From Heterodera schachtii (lineage: Eukaryota > Nematoda > Chromadorea > Rhabditida > Heteroderidae), in the NCBI GenBank assembly GCA_023374025.1, contig SIJG01000074.1:197253-261252 (forward strand): DNA of 64,000 nt. Direction: 5' to 3'. The translations under genes were made by a program, and so were the position numbers. The notes below the pieces were generated by a model, which saw nothing but the letters and a program-made list of their open reading frames with translations, was not told where the DNA came from and did no database searches. Below are positions 1 to 10,974 of this stretch, piece after piece. Every line of letters starts with the position of its first letter. Within the stretch, counting starts at the first letter, position 1.

Positions 1-1244
1 AGCCCGCTATAAATGAAGAAGCTCATTTAAAAACAAGACATGTTCAAATTGGCGTTTACAAAAGAGTCAAATATTACAGAAACCGTTACATTTTTGGTTT
101 TCCAAAACCTTTGACTTTTTTAGTTCTAAATTTTTGTTTTCAAATTTTGCAAAAATCGCACCATGTAAAAACATTTCTTACCGAAATTTGAACAGCTCCT
201 CCCTAGTGTACCCACTGTCTTGACCAGCGACTGAGCCTATTGACATTTTTTTTCAGAATTGAAATTTAAGCCAATTTCTTACCAATTTCACTCGCAATTG
301 CTTTGGACGGGTAATGTTTTTTGATGATTGATCTGAAGTCATCCGCGAGCTAAATTTTAAAAGTGCATTTAAAATAAAGATTAAAATCAAAGGAATATCT
401 CTGCTTGTAAAACGAACATTCTTAGAAAATCAAAATTTGGTTTTGAAAAACTTTTCGGGGCTAATCATCCAACAGTTTCTCCACCCCCACCCATGGCTTA
501 AACTTGCTTTTAATGCCTCCCCTTCTGTAAGAGGAGTGAAGCATGTTTGCACACGAGCACCCTTTTCTAGTTTCAGATTGTTTTGCATCGCAGCAGCAAT
601 GTCTGGCCCAAATGGCTGTGGACAAAAAATTTAATAAATTAAAAATAAATCAGCAATGTTTTTAGCATCCGAAGTTTGTTCGAAAAATTTCAAAAAACCT
701 AAGGGTCCCTATTGGTTTTGCAGGTTTAGTAACATTTTACAAACCTCCTCGCCGATTTCTCCGACCAATTTGTGTTTTTTGCCCGCATCTTTCCGCGTGC
801 GCAGAAAACTTGTGTAGTCTTTGGGAGTAATCTTCTCGAGTCCCCTCACACGACGTTCGATTTCTCCCAGTGTTACATCGTACATAGCACTTTCACCAAG
901 CGAGAGACGGCCACGGACAGAAATTTTCCGATCAGAGAAAGACGCTGATGCCTGTAAATTGTTTCCGATTAATTGACAATTGATTAGCAAAAAAATAAAA
1001 TAAACCAAGTCCCACCATTTTGATAATCCTCCCTCCCCAATTGCAACTGCCATACAATTTCCCTGACCCCCTGTAAACACCCCCCCCTTCCCGTACAATC
1101 GCTCAAAACCTTGGCCGACGAAGTACCCGCACCCGCAGACACACGCTGCGCTTCGTTCAGTTCTTTTCGCATTCTTTCTATTTCCTCATCTTTTTTCTGG
1201 AGTTCCTCATCTTTTTTCTGGAGTTCCTTCGTTAAATCTTCCAT
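1..1244 (-). CDS. AP-2 family transcription factor (partial, runs off left edge)
   Basis: Sequence-specific DNA-binding nuclear protein. Exons read on the minus strand: 1110-1244, 745-951, 508-615, 283-349, 182-236, then 1-6 to the edge, all phase-consistent. Exon 1 starts MEDLTKELQKKDEE, a short Lys/Glu coiled coil. Exon 2 holds the block VRGRLSLGESAMYDVTLGEI, which matches the AP-2 signature around 'GRLSL...YKVTVGEVQRR'. Exon 3 ends TPLTEGEALK and exon 4 reads LADDFRSIIKKHYPSKAIAS, matching the AP-2 'TSLVEGEAVHLARDF...FPAKAVAE' stretch. The intron between exons 3 and 4 (350-507) has a GC donor (AAA|GCAAGT). The true start may lie in a further upstream exon, since AP-2 proteins usually have a longer N-terminus. 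Family call is firm; the paralogue is not decided. Confidence 0.8.
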
Positions 1245-1389
1245 TTCTTGTTGATATATTTTTATGTTCTAAAAATATTTGAATATTGAGCTCTTATTTT
1301 AAACACCTGTAACATGAAAATGATCAAACAACAAACAATTTTTGTGTCCGAATAGTTAATTACATACCAGCTAATTGTGAGGGTCTACC

Positions 1390-1770
1390 TCAGTTTGGCA
1401 CCGGCACGGTTTGGCCCCAGCGGGTTTTTGGCTATAACTTTTTTCACTGTCAACCAAATTCAACATTCTTTGTATCATTCGAAAGCTCTTAACATGCTCT
1501 ATTAGCCTGCAAAATTTCAAAAAAATACGTCAATTTTGAACAAATTTATGTCCAAAAAATTAGAAAATTTGGTTTTTTAATTATTTAGTCCATGACTTTT
1601 TTGAACCTCAACGAAATTTTTCAGAATTTTGAAGGCTAATAGAGGACACTTAGGGCTTTCGAATGATACAAACAATTTTAGATTTGGTTGGCAAAGAAAA
1701 AGTTATAGCCGAAAAACCGATGGGGCCGAATCATGCCGGGGCCGAACTGAGCCGGTCCGAATTGGGATGT
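1390..1770. mobile_element. Inverted-repeat element (MITE-like)
   Basis: The two ends are inverted copies: left CAGTTTGGCACCGGCACGG, right (reverse complement) begins CTCAGTTCGGCCCCGGCA. Both arms then share GGCTATAACTTTTT and 'attcgaaagc' segments. There is no coding capacity. The inner arms resemble those of the GTACGAAAACG elements at 1890 and 21359, so the families may be related. Confidence 0.6.
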
Positions 1771-1887
1771 AAAAGTTGCCATTCATTTTTCTTAAGTGTA
1801 CATACAAAAAAAAATTTGAATTTAATAATTATACATTATGCCAAATGTACATTTTTCAAATTTCAGTCTTTTAAATTCTTTGTCCCC

Positions 1888-2262
1888 TTTTTCGGGTCGT
1901 TTTCGTACGGGCCGTTTTCGTACGAGCCCAAGTTTTTGTCTGTAACTTTTTCCATTGTCAACCAAATTCAACATTGCCGGTATCATTCGATAGCCTTAAG
2001 TGTCCTCTATTAGCCTGGAAAATTTCAGAAAATTTCTTTTAGATACAAAAAAAAGTTATGGCCAGATGAATTCAAAAACTCAGATTTTCGAGCATTTTTT
2101 CCATAACTTTTTATATATGAAATAAATTTTCTGAAATTTTGCAGGCTAATAAAGCATATGAAGGGCTCTCGAATGATACCAATCCTGTTGGATTTGGTTT
2201 GCAAAGAAAAAAGTTATAGTCCAAAAATGTGCTCGTACGAAAACGGCCTGGCCCGCCTTTTT
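1888..2262. mobile_element. Inverted-repeat element, 'GTACGAAAACG' family
   Basis: Ends are GGTCGTTTTCGTACGGGCC and its inverse GCTCGTACGAAAACGGCC. The arms carry 'tgtaactttttccattgtcaacc' and its complement around a short centre. It closely resembles the cleanly bounded element at 21359-21741. No open frame of note. Confidence 0.65.
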
Positions 2263-3212
2263 GCGACGTAACTTTTCAAGAAAATGAGCTAGACCGGAAT
2301 TCTGATGTGACGGTACCTAGGAATATCCTCCCCTCCCCGCCCCCAGGCGACTACTTTTTTTAATGCTTATCATATCAAGACGTCGGAAAATTTTTTAATT
2401 TGAATGAAATTACTTAACGGATTCGTCCAAAAACGGATTAAATCTTATGATTTTGAGCATTGTTTTTCATAATTAGTTTTCGAAAAAATTGTTAACAAAA
2501 TCCGCTTTAATTTGCGCAAATTTTTCAATCAGTTAATCCAGAATTTGGAGAAGTAAGCTTTAGAAGGATACCAAGATTGTTGTATTTTGTCAACAAAGCA
2601 AAAAGTTATGATGGAAAAGCGTACTTTGGCCAGTTTTTTATGCATTTTTTCACAATCAGACCCTATCACTTTGGATGTGCATGTTTCTCTCGCTTAGCTT
2701 CGCTTCTCATAGACTGGGCGAGATTTAGTGCTTTTTGAAAAGGACAGAAAAGGTTTTGACCGTTTGGTGTCCTTTCCTGGTTTTGGACCCATTTAAACTT
2801 TGCCTTTTCCAACGGACACTCTTTTTGTGATAATTGATAATTAACGTCTGACACTTTTGAGTTTAATGCTCACACCTTGTTAAAAAGTTGATCAGACCAA
2901 GAAAAGCCAAAAATGGCTTACTTCGAAAAACTAACAGAGTTTATTTTGAGTTTCTGAAGCCCATTAGTAAAGAAGAAAAATTTCCAACGAATGAATTGCT
3001 TTTGGGATATTAACCTATGTATGACTTGTCTCTGTTAATTACGGCAAAAGATCACTTTGGGAATCAAATAGCCTACTGTAAATGCTTTTATTTGTTTAAA
3101 AAAACAGTAATTTAAACGAAAACCCAAATTTAAACGATTTATGGGGTCTCCTGATCACCTATAGATTGGTCTGATCAACTTTGTAAGGAGTGTGTGATAT
3201 CTTGGTCCAAAT
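2263..3212. other. Spacer without recognised gene
   Basis: AT-rich sequence with scattered 'aaagttatg' repeat fragments and two similar segments about lower-case GATCAGACC near 2885-2900 and 3160-3180. No exon could be supported. Confidence 0.5.
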
Positions 3213-3473
3213 TTAACAAAATGAATGGCACCAATAGAGAAGGCCCATTAAAATTTCCGCAAATTCCTCCTCATTTTTGAAATATGAGAACAATGGGGCC
3301 AATTGTTTGGCCCTAAAAACAGCAAGGCTTACTTCTTTCCATTTGTCGACACGTGGAAGCAAAAGGTTGTGAAACAGCCGACAGGACGAGAACGCATTCG
3401 GAACGGCATCTTCGGCACGGACGAAGGGCACAAATTCGAACAAAAGTTCGAGCGGAAGGCTTTTGGGGGCCAT
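3213..3473 (-). CDS. F-box-like exon or short F-box protein
   Basis: From ATG at 3473 the frame gives MAPKSLPLELLFEFVPFVRA, then AFSSCRLFHNLLLPRVDKWK and an acidic tail, about 86 residues. The spacing LPLELLFE...SCRLFHNLLLPRV resembles the F-box fold (LPxELLxxI...SCRxFxxLxxP), which recruits substrates to SCF ubiquitin ligases; cyst nematodes have many such genes. It is short, single-exon as read, and other frames over the same DNA are also open. It may be a fragment of a larger gene or a coincidence. Confidence 0.35.
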   Translation of the reverse strand: MAPKSLPLELLFEFVPFVRAEDAVPNAFSSCRLFHNLLLPRVDKWKEVSLAVFRAKQLAPLFSYFKNEEEFAEILMGLLYWCHSFC

Positions 3474-3662
3474 TGGCAACAGAAGGAAACGGCGGCAAGG
3501 GCCAATTGAGGGCAATTGGGTAATTAGTAAGTTAAATGATGGGGGAAAGGCGTTGCGCAGAGCAATTAGGGCTTGGGAATGGGTGGTGATGGGCTCGTCT
3601 CGGCAACAAATGAAGAAGCAATGGCCGCCCGCTTTCTCTTCCCTTGAGGGGATGTTTTGCTG

Positions 3663-3968
3663 TTTTATGTGTCTGTGTCACTTTTTTTCTCTCTCTCTAC
3701 TCAAACCACACACTCTTTCCCTTTGTTATGCTTCTCTGCTCCGGTGAGTGTTGCGTTATGTCTGCCTGTTCTCGCTGTCTCACTTTCTTTCGCTTCTCTC
3801 TCTCTCTCTCCTTTGAGTTGGGTCGTTTCACTCTTCCCCTTCTCTATCCCTTTTTTACTCTCTCTCTCTCTCCTCTTTCTCTCCTCTCTCTCTCGGTCAT
3901 TCTTCCCTCTCTCTGTCTTTACCCCTCTCTCTTCTCTCTCGCTGTCTCTCCTTCTCTGTTTTATCTAA
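3663..3968. repeat. CT-rich low-complexity tract
   Basis: About 300 bases dominated by TCTCTC/CTTTCT on the plus strand. Long open frames across it are compositional and were not called. A similar tract lies at 57395-57710. Confidence 0.85.
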
Positions 3969-4165
3969 CTCGGATCACAATTTAAAAATGATTTAATTTC
4001 TGATTTTTGCCTCCAGCAGACGCGGCACCGCTGAAATTTTTTGAAATCGTTGGAAAAAATTAATACTTAGCTTTTCGTATTTCTTTAATTTTTAATATAT
4101 TTTTTGCATTGAATACCTTTGAAATTTCTAAATTGAAATGCAAAAATTTAATGATTTAATGTGAG

Positions 4166-4749
4166 TACCGTATTTCTTTTAATAAAGCTCTGACAAATGA
4201 GAGGTCGGCAAGTGCCCGTGGGATTTCCAAATGAAACTTGGTGGGTGGGTAAATCACCCCTAGTTTCTAAAGGTGTGCCGTGAGTGAAAAAACCCGTGAA
4301 ATTCACGGTAACCGTGACCGTGAATCACGCACGGCACACCTCTACTAGTTTCTATTGTGAAATTTTAAGCATTTTTGCAAAATTTAACAAATGATGCATC
4401 ATTTATATCCTGTCGATTTTTAAAAAGTGTTTTTGTGTGATATTTATATTATTTTTATATATTTTTTTGATTATTGACTTTGCATAAAAAACCAAAATAA
4501 AAATTAATTTACATTTATTTGTTCATTAAAAAAGTTTAGCACAGAAGCTCATTTGGCAAAAATGCTTAAAAGTTCACAATAGAAACTGGGAGTGACCTAC
4601 CCACCCACCAAGTTTCATTTGGAAATCCCACGGGCACTTGCCGACCCCTCCTTTGTGAGCTATTTTTTGTCCCTCGTCGGGGGGGAGGGGACTTTATTGG
4701 AGGGGTGGCACTACTAGAGAGATAAGGCTCTACTAGAAGAAATACGGTA
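4166..4749. mobile_element. MITE with TACCGTATTTCTT terminal inverted repeats
   Basis: Left end TACCGTATTTCTTTTAATAA and right end ...CTAGAAGAAATACGGTA are inverted copies. A second inverted pair lies inside: GGTCGGCAAGTGCCCGTGGG at about 4202 and its complement near 4627-4650. A short imperfect hairpin about GTGAAATTCACGGTAACC occurs near 4300. No transposase is encoded. Confidence 0.7.
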
Positions 4750-5495
4750 TAAGGATTGGAAGTACAAGGAGTGTAAATTTGAAATCAATATAAATATAAA
4801 GAAAGACATATATTGTCAGAATTGATAACTGAGTTCAGGGCATACTGTACTTTTCAAGGCGTACAGTACTTAATTTTGTGTTGAGTTAACAAATCGTATT
4901 TATTCTTCTAAATAACAATTTCCACCGATAGTATTTGTCGGCACCGCTGACCCCTGCTGGTGAATATTTATAAAATATTAAAAAAAGTTATTTTTCCAAA
5001 AATGAATGAATCCCTTTTGACACAAACAGTTGGAATGCACCTAATAATGAATAAATTCCAAATATTTATTATTATTATTATTATTTGCATAATTACAAAC
5101 ACATTTTTCTGATGCCCCTCCCCCGCCTTTTGCCCCACTGAACGAACATTTGGCACCGCAAAAGGAGGGGGCAATTGTGTGACTGATGGGAATTTGATTT
5201 TCTTCGCCCCGCGTCCCATCCCGTGGTAAATGGTAAATGGGTCATCAGAGATTTCTTGGCGAAACGTAAAAAAGGGCAAATGTAAAAAAGGGACAGAAAA
5301 ACGTACAATGGAAAATCGTAAAAAAGAAAATAAAATTCCTTTTTAATTTTTTGGACCTTGAATTAGTTGAGACCGAGCGAGAATTCCCAGTTTTTTTTCA
5401 AGTCTCGGTTTTGCCAAAATCGCCGGTCCCTACCAATTCTATTGAATGCGTTGTGTATTTATTTATAAAAATTGTCAATTTGATTGGCAAAAAGT

Positions 5496-5676
5496 AGAGT
5501 AGAGCGGGACCGGGAATTTTGGGCTTAACCGGGACCGGGACCTTTTCGGGTTGAAAAACCGGGAATTTTTGGCTGGGAAAACCGGGAAAAAACCCGGGAC
5601 TGGTCCCGGTCCCGGTCAAAACCGGGACCTCGGTACTCAGTTATCCGTGTTTTGGTCCCGGTCCCGCTCTACTCTA
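5496..5676. mobile_element. Short MITE with 9-bp target duplication
   Basis: Ends are AGAGTAGAGCGGGACCGGG and its inverse CCCGGTCCCGCTCTACTCT. The element is flanked by GCAAAAAGT on both sides (5487-5495 and 5677-5685). The interior repeats 'accgggac' units. The length of the duplication would suit a Mutator-like origin. Related GGGACCGGG sequence occurs at 31905-32430. Confidence 0.75.
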
Positions 5677-5894
5677 GCAAAAAGTTCCAAAAATAATTTT
5701 TTTAAATGAAATAATTTTTTAATTCTTCAACAAAAATAAATAAAAGTATTAATTTAAAATATAAACGAAAAAATGCAATAAATTAATGTGTTTTTGCTGG
5801 GGTTTTTTTTTGGGTTTTCATTTGATCAGTTTTTACTGATCATCATTAGCATTATCATCGTTCGGATCAGTCTCTCCTCATCCCTCTCCCCGTG

Positions 5895-6496
5895 TCACGG
5901 AGTGGCGGCGATGAATCGGCGATTGGCTTTTCGAAATGCTTTTAGCTGCACACTTTGGAGCACGTCCTGGACAAGTACAGCCGAACTTTTTCCGTACGGA
6001 ATGTCCTTGAAATCGAATTGATGAAATTGATTGGAATATTCTCTGATCACTTGTAGCATTTGCCTTGCCATTTGACTGATCAGATTTCATCAGTCAAATT
6101 CTTACGTTCGACTAATTGTAAGGTTTTTCCAATTAGTTAATATTCATTCCCTCTGATCACATGCTGATCATAAGCTGAGCCAATGACCTTTTCTAACTCT
6201 TTTTTCATCAAATTGACTAGAGTTTGTTCGTGTAAATGATCAGCCAGGATCCAATCATAAATTGATCAAGACCATCACTAAACTGATCAATGGCCACTCT
6301 TTTTATGTAAGCCGACCGGATAATAATTTTGATTACTAATTACGTGAAGTCCGGGTGCATTAGCACCAATTTCCACCGTTCGGAATGTGCACGGACGGTG
6401 CGTCGCAATTTGTCCACCATTTGGCGCGTCCATTCTTGCAGGTTTTTACGGTTGGCATTTGCACTACCGGCACTCTTGGTGGCATTGTCATCGGCA
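5895..6496 (-). CDS. 3' end of an unrecognised gene (two exons)
   Basis: Exon 6344-6496 reads ...KNLQEWTRQMVDKLRR then RAHSERWKLVLMHPDF; a GTAATT donor joins in phase to exon 5895-6075, which reads QMARQMLQVIREYSNQFHQF, DIPYGKSSAVLVQDVLQ and ends RRFIAATP-stop. The combined tail is about 110 residues, helical in character. I do not recognise the family. The upstream exon was not found: the frame continues through 6496 only across an in-frame TGA. It may belong with the exon at 6832-7092. Confidence 0.45.
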
Positions 6497-6831
6497 CTGA
6501 TCAGTGATCACGTCTCAATTTGGGCGCCCATTACAGTGAAAATTTGTGCAAGAGACAGTGAAGATCGAACAAAATTTGACGAGACGGACGGAGACGACGA
6601 CAATGAAGACGGAGATGGTGATCGGACAGAGCATTTGTTGCGAAATTCTGTGTGAAGCATTGACTGATTGTTGATTGATCACTTAATTTGGGCAAAAGCG
6701 ATCAGTCTTCGATAGAAATTGATTATAATGTATTATAAGATTTTGGTTGTAATTAGGAGCGTTAAATTATCCCGTCCTTTGGAATGTTACAATTAGACTG
6801 TTTTCAGAATGATATTGATCTTACAAAATCT

Positions 6832-7092
6832 TCAATTAGCGTTTGTTTTGTTGGGAATTGGTTTTGAAATGGAATGGACGATAATCCCAGGAACAAAAGT
6901 TTCAAAATTTGAAAATTCATTGATTAAACCCATTTCTAAGTTTGCTTTGTTTTCTCGCCCACCTTCCGCCAATTGTTGGATGTCAATTGTTGTTCGTTTT
7001 GTCATAAACGGTTCCTTCGCCCCACAAAATTGGGTCAAATGTCCAAGTTCAGCATAAATTTCCACCCGTTGGGGTGCCAATGTTGAAGCCGA
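6832..7092 (-). CDS. Candidate exon of an unrecognised gene
   Basis: One minus frame stays open for over 80 codons and reads APQRVEIYAELGHLTQFCGA, then KRTTIDIQQLAEGGRENKA and ...NEFSNFETFVPGIIV. The composition looks like protein, and an acceptor-like TTTATGCAG lies just upstream at about 7093-7101. No good donor in the phase needed by the exon at 6496 was found, so the link between them is unproven. Confidence 0.3.
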   Translation of the reverse strand, partial: SASTLAPQRVEIYAELGHLTQFCGAKEPFMTKRTTIDIQQLAEGGRENKANLEMGLINEFSNFETFVPGIIVHSISKPIPNKTNAN

Positions 7093-7149
7093 AAAAAGGC
7101 TGCATAAATCGGCACCAAATTAACAGCATGATTATTATTTTTGGCATCA

Positions 7150-7743
7150 TTATAGGTTAACATCATCATTGTGGTCCCATGGCGGTGTGCCGTGCCGGGA
7201 CGATGAAGCAGCAGCACCACCACCACATTTGCGCAGAGGAATGAGAAGCCGTTCGTCCACGGGATGGTCACGGTGCGCAATGGCACTTTGTTTGGCCTGC
7301 GGTACGGTTTTGGGATGTCAAACCAACGGCAATTTTCAAATGTAAATACGGCAAGGACAAACCGTATATTGCCAGAAAAACTTCCCCCCCCCCCCTCCCT
7401 AAATTGGATACGGTAAAAATTCTGACAGGGCACAAAACAAATTTTATGGTAGGCGGAAAAAACGGAAACCAAAAACAGTCGAGAACAGAAATTAGCAGTA
7501 AGGATTAGGATGAGCACATTGTCAGTTTTTTTTTAAATTAAAACCTCTTATTATTATATTTTCTATATTTTTTGTATGATTGCAATTAGCCAGGCGCACC
7601 TGAAGCGCAACAAGTTCATGCCAAGCCTGGAGAAGTGAGTCATCATTATCACTGAAGAGCAGTCGCGTGGCGACAGAAGCGACGGGACGGAAACGATGAA
7701 GAATTACAACAATAAAAAGCAGAAGTGGGAAAATTCTGATCAT
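7150..7743 (-). CDS. Small secreted protein, copy 1
   Basis: Exon 7600-7743 starts MIRIFPLLLFIVVILHRFRP, a signal peptide (hydrophobic core then ...VAS), followed by ATRLLFSDNDDSLLQAWHEL. A GTGCGC donor joins in phase 0 to exon 7150-7296 (acceptor CCGCAG), reading AKQSAIAHRDHPVDERLL and ending near WDHNDDVNL-stop. Predicted length is 96 residues with no further membrane segment, so secretion is likely. I do not recognise the family. Exon 2 could instead be spliced to a further exon downstream. A damaged tandem copy lies at 7975-8601. Small secreted proteins are typical effector candidates in plant-parasitic nematodes, but nothing here shows that role. Confidence 0.5.
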
Positions 7744-9060
7744 TTGAAGGAGCGGTGGGCTAATTGACTGATCAAAGGCGCCGCCGGCGTTGATTAGTGT
7801 TGTGTTCGATCAGAAATTAGGACGATGGCCGGCCATATTTTCTGTGTTTGGCACGACATTTGATGGCATACATCAGAGGAAATTCGTCCGTTACAAATGA
7901 TGGATGATCCAGCAGCGAAATTTGGGCAAATTGTGGCGGACGGATGCATTTTGGTGCAACAATTCAACTCCAAATCACTGCCCTCCCCCGCCCCCACCGT
8001 CCCTAATTACCCCCTTTTGTAAGTGCCCACCCGCCGATGACGGGCAAACTCCCACCACCCGCTTGTGGCTTAATTGCCCATCAACTAACAAATTATTCCG
8101 TGCAATTCTCATCACGGAGAATTTTTTTATGAGTCCAATGATTTTTAATAAAGTTTTGAGTCCACCGTCACCGCTAATCCGCAGCCGTTCGTCCACGGGA
8201 TGGTCACGGTGCGCAATGGCACTTTGTTTGGCCTGCGGTACGGTTTTGGGATATCAAACAAATGGGCACAGTCCCGAAATAATAATGACAGGGAAAACCT
8301 ATTGGGTACGGTAAATTCTGGCGGAAATAAATAAATTTAAATAAATTTCACAATAGGCGGAAAAAACGGAATTTGCACGCGGAACGGTTCGGATTTATTC
8401 AATTTGTAAATAATTTTTTTTTATTTTCTTGTTCAAATTGCAATTAGCCAGGCGCACCTGAAGCGCAACAAGTTCATGCCAAGCCTGGAGAAGTGAGTCA
8501 TCATTATCACTGAAGAGCAGTCGCGTGGCGACAGAAGCGACGGGACGGAAACGATGAAGAATTACAACAATAAAAAGCAGAAGTGGGAAAATTCTGATCT
8601 TTGGAGGAGCGGTGGGCTAATTGATTGATCAATTAGCGTTGTGTTCGATCAGCAATTAGGAAGACGGACGGCCGTATTTTTCTGTGTTTGGCATGACATT
8701 TGGTGGCATATAGCAGAGGAAATTCGTCAGTTACTGATGATGGTCCAGCAGCGGAATTTGGGCAAATTATGGCGGACAGATGCATTTTGGTGCAACAATT
8801 TCCGTGTCCATTCATCCGTCCGTTCGAACAACAAAAGCGAATCGAACAATAATTGGCATCACCATTAGCAGAAGCGGAGAGGCAACTCCAAATCACTGCC
8901 CCTCCCCCGTCCCTAATTACCCCCTTTTGTAAGTGGCCACCCACCGATGACCGGCAAACTCTCACCCCCCCCCCCACTTAATGGCTTTTCAGCAGTTGCA
9001 AATTGCCCATCAACTAACAAATTATTTTTACGCACTTCTAATCACGGAGATGAGCATTGC
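7220..9060. repeat. Tandem segmental duplication of about 0.9 kb
   Basis: Three blocks recur in the same order: 7245-7315 with 8185-8255, 7570-7742 with 8430-8600, and 7795-7960 with 8636-8800. The middle block is nearly identical; the others differ by substitutions and indels. The duplication carries the secreted-protein gene described at 7150-7743. Confidence 0.85.
7975..8601 (-). pseudogene. Small secreted protein, copy 2 (start codon lost)
   Basis: Near-identical to copy 1 over the signal-peptide exon (8458-8601) and the start of exon 2 (from 8232, AKQSAIAHRDHPVDERL). The ATG of copy 1 (CAAATGATCAG) is changed here to CAAAGATCAG, so no start remains at that site. After DERL the frame diverges to RISGDGGLKTLLKIIGL. 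It is either a pseudogene or has gained a new 5' end. Confidence 0.45.
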
Positions 9061-10974
9061 CAAAATACAAATGACCACTAACTATCAAAGTGTTAATAAA
9101 AACATGAGTTAATAATTGGCACCGTGCATTACCAAAAATGGAAAATTTAAATTTTCGATTGTCGCAAAGTTCGATTTTTCAAAAATTAGGACGACGGAAA
9201 ATGGTAATTGTGGGTTTTTGTTTTCGGTCGCTTTTTCCCGAACCCTTTCGTATCAGAAGCCCTTTTTGCATGAATAATTATTTTAGAAAGAAAATTAGGA
9301 AGCAGCTGGATGGAGGGCGCCCGGAAAATGCGTCAGTGGAAAATGCGTCAGTGAAACTATAAAACCAAGTTCCTTGGGTTTTGGAGGTTGCTGATCACGA
9401 ATTGAACATACATTTTGGCCCACACCGAACCCGAATTCGAACAAAAGGTCGAAAGTTCAAATTTTCGAATTTTGCATTTTTGGTTCAAAAACGGCATAAA
9501 TGTTCTTTTATTGAAGGATTGATGATTTTTAGTTTGTTTCCGTGTACTTAAACCGATTTTTTAAAAAAACCTAATTTCGAAAATTTAGACTTTTCGGCTT
9601 TTTGTTCGAATTCTGGTCCGGGGTTCGAAATGCAGAACGATGTTCTTATAGAAGTTTATTTCTATATTACAATAGTAATGCCATAGAACTTTGTTTTAAA
9701 ATATTTGTATCACTGACGCATTTTCTGCTGACGCATTTTCCATTGACGCATTTTCCGCTGACCAATTTTCCGGTCACGGGATGGAGCTGTTTGATTTGCA
9801 ATTTATTTGAAATTTTTGGTTCAATCTTAGAAAATTCGGGCTAAAATTACCAAATTTCCCAAGAGTTGACCCTAAATTTATAAATTTTCTTTAAAAATTG
9901 GCTCATAATCGCAAGCACGATGCGTCATTAGTGAAGTCCCTTCTCCAAAGGTGCCCAAATATCGTGCCGCCGATGGGAGAATTCTTCGACTCTTACAGGC
10001 TTACAATGCCATCAGCAACATTACCTGGCTCACCAAAATGATCACAATTACCATGACAAAGTCATTGTTAATCTCGACACCATCATCAATTTTGTCGTTG
10101 GTTTTCTCGAAACTGTGAAATGCGCGCTTAATCACTTTTCACTGTTTTGTTAGTTTTTCGTTGAAATGCATTGATAAATTTGTTTTGATATTAAATTTAA
10201 ACATTTTTGAAAGAAAAAATCAGAATAGAATCCATGTGGGACAAAAACAGCTTGTCAGACTAAACGACCCCTACCGCATAATTCACCATCAACAACAAAA
10301 TAAGTGATTATGTATCATTTAATTTTTTTGGATCGCTCAGCATATTTTGGGCTCACAGTTCAAAAAGTAAATGCATGTGTGGCGACCAAAAAATACGATT
10401 TTGGAAATTATTTTTTTGAGACTTAAGTTTTCATAATGGTCTCGTGCAAAAACTGGAAGTATAACCCAAAAATTATTTGATATATTCAACAAGCAGAAAA
10501 TTTTCTGTATCGATATGCAAAATTTGAAGAAGACTTAAAACATCAGGAAAAAAAGTTAGACATCACAAAGTAAATTCAGTTTTTCTCTACTAACATAGAT
10601 AAAGAAATAGTACGTCAAAATGAGAGATGTTTTTTTCTCTGTACTCTCTATTTATTTGTTCATCTCTCATTTTTTTGAAACGGTGTGTATAGAAAATGCA
10701 AAATTTGAAAATGTTAGTTACAGTACTTCTTCGAATAGAGCCCCAGGGGCTCTATTGTTCAACCCCTTCAAAAAGGGGGGCTGTATTCGAGGGTGGGATT
10801 TATTGGAGAAGGGAGGGGGGGGGGGCTATATTCGAAGAAGTTTGTAGGTTCAACACCCTACTACATAAGTTTCTTATTTTTTTAAATGAAGGCTTTGATG
10901 TTTTTTAAATTAAATTGAAAAATCCTAAATCCTATAGAATTTATGTAAAAAAATCACGCCATTTTTATGAAGTC
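9061..10974. other. Spacer with repeat fragments
   Basis: Holds a degenerate piece of the hAT-like repeat ('gctgatcacgaattgaacat', near 9390-9470), a copy of an AT-rich repeat at 10380-10700 shared with 40290-40500 and 45000-45180, and a G-rich inverted pair around 10725-10845 (AGTACTTCTTCGAATAGAG and its inverse). A short open stretch at 9945-10110 could be an exon but has no recognisable match. Confidence 0.5.

Noticed and set aside
2666..2854. Minus 62-codon frame MSDVNYQLSQKECPLEK
   Set aside because: No splice context, family or neighbouring exon; length is within chance.
3644..3985. Several overlapping plus-strand open frames
   Set aside because: They consist of Leu/Ser/Phe from a CT-rich tract; all three frames are open, as expected for low complexity.
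7204..7345. Plus-strand reading KPFVHGMVTVRNGTLFGLR joined to QAHLKRNKFMPSLEK
   Set aside because: Can be spliced in both duplicate copies, but the minus strand gives a signal peptide and better splice sites over the same DNA.
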